From: Nesterenkonia sp. PF2B19
Lineage (GTDB): Bacteria; Actinomycetota; Actinomycetes; Actinomycetales; Micrococcaceae
Assembly: GCF_001758425.2 (NCBI RefSeq)
Contig: NZ_MDSS02000006.1
Location: 44,903 to 108,902 of the forward strand
DNA: 64,000 bases
Direction: 5' to 3'
Part shown: positions 40,230 through 48,012 of the stretch, in pieces
Position numbering within the stretch: the first letter of the stretch is position 1
Layout of the letters: the number at the start of each line of letters is the position of its first letter
Position numbers and translations under genes: made by a program
The notes under the pieces: generated by a model
Databases searched by the model: none
Told to the model about the DNA's origin: nothing
The model's input: the letters and a program-made list of their open reading frames with translations, nothing else

Positions 40230-41216
40230 TCAGAACCTCAGTAGGATCTTGCCGCTGTGGGCACCGCTGTCGAAGTAGTCGTGGGCAGCCGCTGCGTCGT
40301 CAGCGGCGAAGACGCGGTCGGTCTGCACGCGGATCCGTCCCTGCTCGATCAGCGGCCAGAGCTCCTCCCCCACTCCGGAGACGATGCCGGCCTTGGTCGC
40401 CGCGTCCCGGGAGCGCAGCGTGGTGGCGATGATCCGCAGTCGGCGGGCGAGCATGAGTCCCAGGTCAGCCTCGGCCTTCCGCCCGCCCTGCAGCCCGATG
40501 ATCACCAGCCGTCCGTCCACCGCCAGGCTGCGCAGGTTGGTCTGCAGGTACTTGGCTCCGATGACGTCCAGGATCACGTCGGCGCCACGGCCGTCGGTGA
40601 TCTCGGAGACCCGGTCACCGATGTCCTCCTCGCGGTAGTCGATGACGTGATCGGCCCCCAGGCTGCGGGCCAGCCGCGCCTTCTCCGGACTGCCCACGGT
40701 GGTGAGGGTCCTGGCCCCGAGGGCGTGCAGATACTGCAGCGCGAAGCTGCCGATGCCGCCGGTGCCGCCGTGCACCAGGACGGTCTCCCCCGGCTGCACC
40801 CGGGCCTCTCCGCGCAGGTTGGAGTGCACGGTGGCGGCCACCTCGATGAGCCCGGCGGCGTCCACCACGTCCACACCCGCCGGCACGGGGAGCACGTGCC
40901 GGGCATCGACGACCACCTTCTCCGCGTAGCCTCCGCCGGCCAGCAGGGCGACGACGTCGACGCCGACGAGCTCCTGCACGGCCGCGGGGCTGCCCAGTCC
41001 GGCGGCCGCCACGCGACCCGAGACCTCCAGCCCGGGGATCGGGGAAGCCCCTGCCGGGGGCGGGTAGACGCCGCGGCGCTGCATGACGTCAGCTCTGTTG
41101 AGTCCGGCCGCGGCGACGTCGATGAGAACCTCCCCGGCGGCAGGGACCGGATCCGACACTTCCGTGAGCGCGACGACCTCCGGGCCGCCGGCGTCGGTGT
41201 ATTCGACTGCTCTCAT
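40230..41216 (-). CDS. NAD(P)H quinone oxidoreductase (zinc-free MDR family)
   Basis: A 328-residue medium-chain oxidoreductase of the quinone oxidoreductase/PIG3 type. GLNRADVMQRRGVYPPP, ASPIPGLEVSGRV, the cofactor motif VHGGTGGIGSFALQ and GADHVIDYREEDI are diagnostic; no zinc-ligand Cys are present. It probably reduces quinones or enones with NADPH. ATG 41216 has AGGAAGGGAG upstream. It stands between unrelated genes on the same strand. Confidence 0.92.
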   Translation of the reverse strand: MRAVEYTDAGGPEVVALTEVSDPVPAAGEVLIDVAAAGLNRADVMQRRGVYPPPAGASPIPGLEVSGRVAAAGLGSPAAVQELVGVDVVALLAGGGYAEKVVVDARHVLPVPAGVDVVDAAGLIEVAATVHSNLRGEARVQPGETVLVHGGTGGIGSFALQYLHALGARTLTTVGSPEKARLARSLGADHVIDYREEDIGDRVSEITDGRGADVILDVIGAKYLQTNLRSLAVDGRLVIIGLQGGRKAEADLGLMLARRLRIIATTLRSRDAATKAGIVSGVGEELWPLIEQGRIRVQTDRVFAADDAAAAHDYFDSGAHSGKILLRF

Positions 41217-41297
41217 GGTGCTCCCTTCCTCTGGAACGAGTGGCCTCGGAAGACGGCATCTGCGCTCTGACACGCCGGTCCGACAGGCCAGACGGCG

Positions 41298-42167
41298 TCA
41301 TTGCTGGCCACTGGACGACGACTGCGGGGTCCGGGCCGTCCACAGCGTCCAGCGGTCGACCTCGGTGACTCCGCCCTCCGGCAGCTGGGCCCGCAGGACG
41401 TCCACCAAGCGGGCCAGCTCGGCGTCATCCAGTTCATGCAGGATGCTGCGTCCGGTGCGGGCGGCGACGTCGGCCAGCAGGCTCTCGCGATCCGGATGCT
41501 CGGCGCGGACCTCCCAGAGCGTGCTCACCTCCACGTGGACCCCGGCCTCCTCCAGCGCCTCGGTCAGCTCCTGAGCACCGGGCCGACGGGCGGCCTCCAC
41601 CTGCAGCAGGCGGGGAAAGGCCTCGAAGAACCAGCCTCGCACGTGCCGGGCATCGCCCGGGAGGGCGGCCGCAGTGAGGTGCGCGGCGGTGAGGTCCGGC
41701 GCAGCGAGCTCTGCGGCGGCGAGGTCGACGTCGGCGGGCTGGGAGACGTCCTCGACGGTGCGGTCCTGGACGATGAGCGTCCCGCCCGGCCGCAGCAGGC
41801 GCCGGGCTTCCTCGGCGAAGGCCCGCAGGTCCGGGAGGTGATGGACCAGGGCCCGGGAGAACACGACGTCGGCGCAGGCCTCCGGAAGGCCGGTGGCGGT
41901 GGCGTCACCCCGGTGGAAGGTGATCTGCGGATCGGCACCGTGCTCCGCCGTCGCACTGGCCAGGATGGGGGCGCTGGAGTCCACGCCGATGACGCGTTCC
42001 GCACCGAGCTCCCGCCAGGCTCGGCTGTAGATGCCGCCCCCGCAGCCCAGGTCCACGACGACGGCGGCGCGCGGGTCCACGAGCCCGGTGACGTGCGCAG
42101 ACCAGCTGGGGTGGGCGCGCCGCCCGGAGTAGGTGCGTGCGTTGTGTGCCGCGGTGAAGTCGATCAT
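41298..42167 (-). CDS. SAM-dependent methyltransferase (class I)
   Basis: A 289-residue methyltransferase. Motif I is VVVDLGCGGGIYSRAW; acidic motif II is VIGVDSSAPIL; GDATATGLPEACADVVFSRALVHH and LRPGGTLIVQDRT are the following conserved elements, as in Methyltransferase_11 proteins. A stretch of repeated AA(E)L units (ADVDLAAAELAAPDLTAAHLTAA, broken here for length by family context) is an unusual alanine-rich insertion around residues 155-180. The substrate is unknown. ATG 42167 is preceded by AGGAGG; the quinone oxidoreductase gene follows 81 bp downstream. Confidence 0.9.
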   Translation of the reverse strand: MIDFTAAHNARTYSGRRAHPSWSAHVTGLVDPRAAVVVDLGCGGGIYSRAWRELGAERVIGVDSSAPILASATAEHGADPQITFHRGDATATGLPEACADVVFSRALVHHLPDLRAFAEEARRLLRPGGTLIVQDRTVEDVSQPADVDLAAAELAAPDLTAAHLTAAALPGDARHVRGWFFEAFPRLLQVEAARRPGAQELTEALEEAGVHVEVSTLWEVRAEHPDRESLLADVAARTGRSILHELDDAELARLVDVLRAQLPEGGVTEVDRWTLWTARTPQSSSSGQQ

Positions 42168-42367
42168 CGGTGGTCCTCCTGGACGTGCGGCCCCACCGCT
42201 GCGGGAGTGGGCCGCTCCGGCGCTGACCGGCCGACGTCGGCCCACGCCGTCCGACTCGATGCCGGGGCGGGGTCTCACGTATAGTCTGAGCCTAGGTTTT
42301 CACATCGGCAGGTGCGTCCGCGGAGGAATCTCCGAGCGCGCCAGCGTGTCGAGGACCCTGATGACCG

Positions 42368-42455
42368 GGAGCGCTGTCCGAGCGGCCGAAGGAGCCGGTC
42401 TTGAAAACCGGTGTGCGGCAACCCCGTACCGTGGGTTCGAATCCCACGCGCTCCG
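42368..42455 (+). tRNA. tRNA-Ser (anticodon TGA)
   Basis: An 88-nt class II tRNA: acceptor arms GGAGCGC / GCGCTCC with discriminator G, anticodon loop CTTGAAA with TGA, a long variable arm (GTGTGCGGCAACCCCGTAC) and T-arm GTGGGTTCGAATCCCAC. CCA is not encoded. A TATAGT box at 42280-42285 may be its -10 element. Confidence 0.97.
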
Positions 42456-42463
42456 CTCATGAG

Positions 42464-42499
42464 CAGGCCCCTGACCAGGGATTTCTGGTCAGGGGCCTG
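42464..42499. terminator. Terminator after tRNA-Ser
   Basis: A perfect 15-bp stem CAGGCCCCTGACCAG / CTGGTCAGGGGCCTG with the loop GGATTT, 8 bp after the tRNA. Confidence 0.85.
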
Positions 42500-42552
42500 T
42501 CCTGTGCGAGCACGAGAAGAGCTCCGGAGCCGACCAGCGTGAAGGTGCCGCA

Positions 42553-43107
42553 TCAGCGTGCTCCCTGTGCCGTGGCGTCCCGCAGCCGGATGAGGGACTC
42601 GTGCACGTCCCCCGGAACGATGTTCACCCGAAGCGTCTGGGGGCGGTTCTCGATCATGGCGATCATCGCGTCGTAGAGCTCCTCAACCGGCCGCGCGTCT
42701 GTCGCGGACTGGAGCATCGTGGCTGCACGGTGATTCGCCTGCAAGGAACCGGCTCGTGCGTCGAACTGTGCCGCCGCCTGGTCGCGCGAACTCACCAGGC
42801 ACAGCTCCAGGAATCGGGCACCTGCCTGGGCAGCCACGTCTTCGAGTTGGTCGATGAACTCCTCGCGCTGAAGGAACTGGGGAACGATCACGTCATGGCC
42901 AGCGGCGAGGTGGCATTCGCACATCGCCAGGGCGAGCCGACGAGCGGACCAGCCCGCCTCCGTCGGGTCCTCCTCCCAGCGCGCCAATGCCCCACGGACG
43001 GAATCGACATCCAGGACGAGCGTCATGGCCCGGTCACGGGCGAGCAGGCCGGCCAACGTCGATTTGCCGCTGGCAGGAGCTCCATTGAGCAGCGTCACAG
43101 TGGCCAT
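42553..43107 (-). CDS. P-loop kinase/AAA-type ATPase of unknown substrate
   Basis: A 184-residue P-loop protein. The Walker A is LLNGAPASGKSTLAGLL; LVLDVDSVRGAL and HDVIVPQFLQREEFI resemble small-molecule or nucleotide kinases such as chloramphenicol phosphotransferase-like and zeta-toxin-like P-loop proteins. Its third-codon GC is visibly lower than that of its neighbours, and it lies directly behind a tRNA-Ser gene, a common integration site; both hint at acquisition by transfer. ATG 43107 is used; no strong ribosome site is seen, and TTG 43119 is possible. Confidence 0.8.
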   Translation of the reverse strand: MATVTLLNGAPASGKSTLAGLLARDRAMTLVLDVDSVRGALARWEEDPTEAGWSARRLALAMCECHLAAGHDVIVPQFLQREEFIDQLEDVAAQAGARFLELCLVSSRDQAAAQFDARAGSLQANHRAATMLQSATDARPVEELYDAMIAMIENRPQTLRVNIVPGDVHESLIRLRDATAQGAR

Positions 43108-43196
43108 GTCTTCAGTCAACGCTTGGCCCGTTGGGGCGTCAACTCCGTCGGCGCCGGCGCCTCACCCGGTTTCTTGCTGTTCACCGCCGCGGCCGT

Positions 43197-44489
43197 TCAG
43201 CGCAGCAGGCCCAGCAGGATCCCGCTGACGGCGACGACGCCGGCCACCACGACGAACACGTTCGAGGCCCGGCCACGGAACCGGGCCAGGGCTGGCACCC
43301 GGTGGATCGCATACATGGGCATCAGGTACAGGACCGCGGCGATGACCGGGCCGGCGAGAGATTCGATCAGGGAGAGGATGCTGGGGTTCAGCACGCCCGC
43401 CAACCATGTGGTGAGGATGAGGAACACGCTCACCCCGATGGTCAGCGCACGGTCGCCGATCCGGTCGCCCGTGCGGTCGGCCATCCCGCGGACGATGCCC
43501 TTGGCCCCTTCGGCGGCACCCAGCCAGTGCCCGAAGAAGGAGGAGCCGATGGCGGCGATGGCCACCGCAGGGCCCAGCCAGGCGATGATCGGCATGTCCA
43601 TGACATTGGCCAGGTGCGCCAGCACCGGCAGGTTGGCATCGCGGGCCTCCTGCAGCCCCTCGGGCCCGAGGGCCAGCACGCAGGACCAGACGAATCCCAT
43701 GGTGAACACCACCAGCAGCAGGGTGGTGACGCGCAGCACAGACGACGCCTTACGCACCGAGCCCGTTCCGTAGCGCTGACGCAGTGAGACGGAGAACTGG
43801 GAGATCGCCGGGGAGTGGTTGAACGCGAAGACCAGCACCGGGATCATCATCCACACGGCCAGGGAGAAGTCCCCCAACGCCGGGGCGGCGCCGAAGCCGT
43901 CCAGGGACCAGGACGGGATCAGCATCAGCGTCACGGCGAACAGCACGGCGATCAGCGGGTACACCAGCGCCTGGGTGACCACCAGCATGACCCGACGACC
44001 GGCCACCATGACCGCCGACATCGCCAGCACCAGCACCGCGGCGAGCAGCCAGCGGGGCCACGGCTCCAGCCCCAGCTGGTTGACCATGAGGCTCTCCACC
44101 GTGTTGGTGATGCCGACCCCGTAGATGAGGACGATGGGATAGATGGCCAGGAAGTACAGCACCGTCATCACCCGGCCGGCGTTCTCGCCGAAGTAGGCCC
44201 GGACCACACCGGTGATGTCCTGGTCCGGCCGCGGGGAGGCGCAGATGATCCGGGAGAGCGCTCGGTGGGAGAAGTACGTCATCGGCCCGATCAGCAGCGT
44301 GGCCACCAGCAGGGGCCACAGGCCGCCCAGGCCCGCATTGATGGGCAGGAACAGGACACCGGCCCCCACCGCGGTGCCGAAGAGGGCGATCGTCCAGCTG
44401 GTGTCGAACTGGTTCCATCGCGGGACGTCCGACGCCTCGGGGATGGCCTTCTCCGGCGGCACGGCGTGGGTGGGTGTCGACACAGGCAT
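43197..44489 (-). CDS. HAAAP-family amino acid permease (serine/threonine transporter-like)
   Basis: A 430-residue transporter with about eleven membrane segments. The N-terminal TSWTIALFGTAVGAGVLFLPIN is the substrate/ion-binding helix of the hydroxy/aromatic amino acid permease family (SdaC, TdcC, YhaO-like). FNHSPAISQFSVSLR and FGHWLGAAEGAKGIVRG are further family features. It probably imports serine or a related amino acid with H+ or Na+. ATG 44489 is very close to GAAGGAG; GTG 44483, two codons later, has better spacing and may be the true start. Confidence 0.9.
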   Translation of the reverse strand: MPVSTPTHAVPPEKAIPEASDVPRWNQFDTSWTIALFGTAVGAGVLFLPINAGLGGLWPLLVATLLIGPMTYFSHRALSRIICASPRPDQDITGVVRAYFGENAGRVMTVLYFLAIYPIVLIYGVGITNTVESLMVNQLGLEPWPRWLLAAVLVLAMSAVMVAGRRVMLVVTQALVYPLIAVLFAVTLMLIPSWSLDGFGAAPALGDFSLAVWMMIPVLVFAFNHSPAISQFSVSLRQRYGTGSVRKASSVLRVTTLLLVVFTMGFVWSCVLALGPEGLQEARDANLPVLAHLANVMDMPIIAWLGPAVAIAAIGSSFFGHWLGAAEGAKGIVRGMADRTGDRIGDRALTIGVSVFLILTTWLAGVLNPSILSLIESLAGPVIAAVLYLMPMYAIHRVPALARFRGRASNVFVVVAGVVAVSGILLGLLR

Positions 44490-44775
44490 GCTCCTTCGCA
44501 CATCCGGGACGGTCCGTCCCGAGTCGGATCCGCCGGGGTCGGGCGGGCAGGGCTGACGGCTCCCGGGTGGCGGCGGCGACAGACCCGCAAGGAGTGTAAT
44601 CCTCCTCATACGACGCCGCGAATCGGCTCCTCCCGTCACCGCCCACGGGCTCCGAACCCGGGCGGTGAACACCGGCCCTGACCACCGGGCGGCGTCCGTC
44701 AGGCACGTCCGGGGGATGCTGGCACACTGGTGTCCAGCGGCCGACCACACCGGTCCAGGACCTACGGAGGGGACG

Positions 44776-45663
44776 ATGCCAGACGCACCGCACGATCCGC
44801 GCCGATCGGGTGAGCCCGAGGAGTTCGGCTCCGGGCCGCACTATCCGTCCCCGCACGACCCGTCCCCGCACAGCCACGCGCCGTACGACCCGTCCCCCTA
44901 CGAGGCCGCCCCTCCCGGGCCCGTGGGTCATGACCACAGCCGCCACCCCGGCCAGGATCCCGGCCAGGAACCCCGCTATCCGACGCCCCATGACCCGCAC
45001 GCTGACTGGTCCCGGCACCCCTCTCCGAAGCCTCAGGGCCACTCCGCCGTTCCGTCGGGAGGCGGACCTGGGGACAGCGCGGGGCAGCCCGCGGGATACG
45101 GGTACGGCTATGCCCCCGGTCAGCCCACCTGGGGCGGCTACGTCCCCGCCCCGACTCCGCCCACCGGCCTGGGCGTCACCTCCATGGTCTTCGGCATCAT
45201 CGCCCTGCTGCTGAGCGTCCTCCCGCTCATCGGACTGCTCAGCCTGCTTCTCGGCCCCCTGGCGGTCATCCTGGGCATCATCGCGATCATGCGCCGCAAC
45301 GGGCGCGGGTTCGGCATCGCCGGGCTCATCACCGGTGCACTGGGGACCGCCATCTCCCTCGCGGTGCACATCATCAGCGGCATATTCATCACCGCCATCT
45401 TCGAGGAGGTCGATCTGCTCCAGGAGAACCTGGTCGAGGACGCCGACCAGCACGAGGAGGGCCCGCTGGAGCCCGCTGAGGACGACGGCGGCGGCCCCGC
45501 CGACCTCCTGCCCCAGGATGTGCTCGACGACATCGAACAGCAGATCGAGGACGCCGATGCCGACGACGTCCGGCAGCTGCTGGAGCAGTGGGGCGGCGAG
45601 ATCGACGAGGAGGAGCTGGAGCGCCTGCAGCGAGAGCTCGAGCAGCAGCTCTCCGGCGACTGA
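44776..45663 (+). CDS. DUF4190 membrane protein with His/Pro-rich N-terminus and acidic C-terminus
   Basis: A 295-residue protein. The first 130 residues are low complexity, rich in Pro, His, Ser, Tyr and Gly with repeated (Y/H)(D)PSP units. Two membrane helices follow (about residues 138-205: SMVFGIIALLLSVLPLIG, LGPLAVILGIIAIMRR, GLITGALGTAISLAVHII), matching DUF4190. The last 75 residues are Glu/Asp/Gln-rich and predicted helical (LLEQWGGEIDEEELERLQ). Function unknown; such proteins often sit in the cell envelope. ATG 44776 has GGAGG 5 nt upstream. Confidence 0.85.
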   Translation: MPDAPHDPRRSGEPEEFGSGPHYPSPHDPSPHSHAPYDPSPYEAAPPGPVGHDHSRHPGQDPGQEPRYPTPHDPHADWSRHPSPKPQGHSAVPSGGGPGDSAGQPAGYGYGYAPGQPTWGGYVPAPTPPTGLGVTSMVFGIIALLLSVLPLIGLLSLLLGPLAVILGIIAIMRRNGRGFGIAGLITGALGTAISLAVHIISGIFITAIFEEVDLLQENLVEDADQHEEGPLEPAEDDGGGPADLLPQDVLDDIEQQIEDADADDVRQLLEQWGGEIDEEELERLQRELEQQLSGD

Positions 45664-45713
45664 GCTCGCCGCCGGCCCAGACCTGTCAGCGCCGGCGGAT
45701 CAGCTCCGGCAGG

Positions 45714-46655
45714 TCAGCTCTGATCCTTGAACACCACCAGGAACTTATGTGCCTCTTCCTGGGTGAGCGGCGAGTGGTCCGCCAGCAGCGTGGCGGCCTC
45801 GTCCACGTGGTCGTCGCGCAGCAGAGCATAGAGCTGGTCATGGACCCACGGCTCGAGGTCCTCGTGGGACAGCGTGATCTTCTCATCTCCGCGCTGGACC
45901 TCCAGGTGGAACCCCGCCAGCTCCTGATCCTCCTGGGCCCAGTCCTCCGGGATGGTGAGCTCCTCGTCCAGGGAGAAGCCGGACTCCTCCATCAGGCGGC
46001 GTGCCTTCGCGTCCACCTCATCCTCGCCGGCAGACTCGGCGGAGGCGGCCGACGTGGCCGAGTCCGCGGACCCTCCGGAGACCGCTGAGCCGTGCGGATC
46101 CGTCATCCGGGGGCGGCCGCCGGGGATGTCCGGCACGTCCTGGCTGTTGTCGCCCAGGATCTCTCCGGTCTCCGGGTCGGCCTCGGCGATGGGCCCCTCC
46201 TCCCGGCCGGCCTCGTCGCGGACCCCGTCGATGACGTCCTCGACGTACTCGCCGTCGTCTGCGCTGGCGGCAGATCCGGCAGGCGAGGCGGCCGAGGAGG
46301 CCGTGTCCGAGCCCGGGGCCGGTGCCCCGCCGTCCAGCTCCTCCTGGAGACGCAGCTCCGACGGGGAGGCCTGCGGGTAACGATGCAGGGCCTGCACCGC
46401 GATGATGCAGTCCTTCACCGGTGCCCCGGTGGCGTGCTTGAACAGCGCCAGGGCCCGTTGCCCATCGTCGGCGGCGATGGCCTGATAAACCTCGCGATGC
46501 TGCTCATCGGTGAGCACCTTCGCCGCCATCCGGGCGTTCTCCGGGGTGACGGCCTCATTGATCCGCTTGTTCAGGCGCTGCCCCTGGCGCTGAAGGAGCA
46601 GGCGGATCCCGAGGAACAGCAGGACGGCCAGTGCGATAACTGCGAGAAACTCCAC
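45714..46655 (-). CDS. Membrane-anchored acidic protein with L7/L12 C-domain-like motif
   Basis: A 313-residue protein. One N-terminal membrane helix (MEFLAVIALAVLLFLGIRLLL) is followed by a basic stretch and a helical region in which ALALFKHATGAPVKDCIIAV (about residues 68-87) looks like the ribosomal L7/L12 C-terminal helix pair (ATG-x-x-K-E/D-A). A long Ser/Ala/Asp/Glu-rich linker (about 105-215) leads to a C-terminal helical part (LDEELTIPEDWAQEDQEL). No function can be assigned. GTG 46655 lies 6 nt after TAGACT, giving a probable leaderless start. Confidence 0.75.
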   Translation of the reverse strand: MEFLAVIALAVLLFLGIRLLLQRQGQRLNKRINEAVTPENARMAAKVLTDEQHREVYQAIAADDGQRALALFKHATGAPVKDCIIAVQALHRYPQASPSELRLQEELDGGAPAPGSDTASSAASPAGSAASADDGEYVEDVIDGVRDEAGREEGPIAEADPETGEILGDNSQDVPDIPGGRPRMTDPHGSAVSGGSADSATSAASAESAGEDEVDAKARRLMEESGFSLDEELTIPEDWAQEDQELAGFHLEVQRGDEKITLSHEDLEPWVHDQLYALLRDDHVDEAATLLADHSPLTQEEAHKFLVVFKDQS

Positions 46656-46661
46656 ACGGCC

Positions 46662-46667
46662 AGTCTA
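46662..46667 (-). promoter_or_regulatory. -10 box for the membrane-anchored acidic protein
   Basis: TAGACT on the minus strand, 6 nt before GTG 46655. Confidence 0.45.
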
Positions 46668-46720
46668 GGACAGGCACCTGGACGGTGTCTGCGGGGTCAC
46701 ATCCGGTGCCGTGGCTGCGC

Positions 46721-47935
46721 TCAGTCCCGCGGAAGCACCAGGGCCGCCGCCGCCGTCGCCACGGCGACCAGCGCCAACACCATGCCCACCGTCCCCGGCC
46801 ATCCGGCCAGGTGGAGGAAGGTGCCGCCCAGGAATCCGAACACCGAGGACCCGGCGTAGTAACCCAGGTTGTACAGCGACGCCGACTGGGCCCGCCCCGC
46901 CACAGCGGACGCGCCGGCCCATCCGGCTGCCACCGCGTGGGCGCCGAAGAACCCGGCGGTCAGCACCACCATGCCGAGGATCACCACCGGCAGGCTCGGC
47001 ACCAGCGTCAGCAGCACCCCGGAGGCCATCACCGCGTTGCCCAGCAGCAGCACCGACCGACGCGAACGCCGGGCCGCCAGCCGACCGGCCCGCGGCGATG
47101 ACCAGGTGCCGGCCAGGTAGGCCAGGAACACGAAGGAGGCCAGCCACACCGGCAGCTGGAACGGCGGCCCCGCCAGTTGGAAGCCCAGGTAGTTGTACAT
47201 CGCCACGAAGCCGCCCATGGTGAGGAAGCCTTGGAGGTAGATGACCCACAGGGCCGCCGAGCGGAGGTTGCCGGTCAGCGAGGCCAGCGCCTCCCGGATG
47301 CGGCTCCGGCGCGGGGTGAAGCGCACCGCCGGAGGCGCCAGCCGCAGGAACGCCACCACGCACACCACCGCCAACGCCGTGACGGCGAGCATGCCGAGGC
47401 GCCATCCCAGCTGCTCCCCCACCGGAGCCGCCACCAGCCGCCCAGTGAGTCCGCCCACTGTGGTGCCGGAGATGTAGGTGCCCGCGGCCACCGCCGCGGC
47501 CCGCGGGTGGACCTCCTCGCTGAGATAGGCCACCGCCAGCGCCGGGACTCCGCCCAGCATGAGCCCTTCCAGGAAGCGCACACCCAGCGCCATCCAGAAC
47601 TCGGGCACGACGACGGCGGCGAGCGCGAACAGACAGGCCAGTCCGACGGCCCAGCCCATGGCGGGCTTCCTCCCCTTCGCGTCCCCGATGTAGGACCAGG
47701 GGATCACGCCCAGAGCCAGCCCGAGCGTGGCGGTGGAGATCATCAGGGCGGCCTGGTCGGCGGAGACGCCCTGATCGGCGGCGATGACGGGCAGCAGTCC
47801 CTGCGGGGAGTACAGCTGGGCGAAGGTCGCGACGCCGATGACGAACAGGGCGGCCAGCAGGCGGCGGTAGGCGGGTGTCCCGGGCTCCGCACCGGAACGG
47901 TCCGGGCCGGGGGCACGGGCGTCGTCGGCTGTCAC
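46721..47935 (-). CDS. MFS transporter (12 TM, YnfM/arabinose-efflux-like)
   Basis: A 404-residue major facilitator transporter. The first loop has the MFS motif variant GDAKGRKPAM; helix 1 includes FVIGVATFAQLYSPQGLLPV, and AVAYLSEEVHPRAAAVAAG and TVGGLTGRLVA fit the YnfM/inner-membrane transport protein subgroup. It probably exports a drug or metabolite; substrate unknown. GTG 47935 follows TACAGT by 7 nt. It is divergent from the phosphohexomutase gene, 77 bp apart. Confidence 0.9.
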   Translation of the reverse strand: MTADDARAPGPDRSGAEPGTPAYRRLLAALFVIGVATFAQLYSPQGLLPVIAADQGVSADQAALMISTATLGLALGVIPWSYIGDAKGRKPAMGWAVGLACLFALAAVVVPEFWMALGVRFLEGLMLGGVPALAVAYLSEEVHPRAAAVAAGTYISGTTVGGLTGRLVAAPVGEQLGWRLGMLAVTALAVVCVVAFLRLAPPAVRFTPRRSRIREALASLTGNLRSAALWVIYLQGFLTMGGFVAMYNYLGFQLAGPPFQLPVWLASFVFLAYLAGTWSSPRAGRLAARRSRRSVLLLGNAVMASGVLLTLVPSLPVVILGMVVLTAGFFGAHAVAAGWAGASAVAGRAQSASLYNLGYYAGSSVFGFLGGTFLHLAGWPGTVGMVLALVAVATAAAALVLPRD

Positions 47936-47942
47936 TCATCTC

Positions 47943-47948
47943 ACTGTA
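47943..47948 (-). promoter_or_regulatory. -10 box of a probable leaderless MFS transcript
   Basis: TACAGT on the minus strand, 7 nt before GTG 47935. Confidence 0.45.
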
Positions 47949-48000
47949 CGCCGGGCGACCTGACCCCGGTGGGAGGAGCCGATCTGTGACGGCACTGGCT

Positions 48001-48006
48001 TACGAT
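48001..48006 (+). promoter_or_regulatory. -10 box of a probable leaderless phosphohexomutase transcript
   Basis: TACGAT, 6 nt before GTG 48013. Confidence 0.5.
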
Positions 48007-48012
48007 GATCTG

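Noticed and set aside
42553..43107. Zeta-toxin of a toxin-antitoxin pair
   Set aside because: The P-loop fits, but no small antitoxin gene is adjacent and the zeta-specific motifs are not clear.
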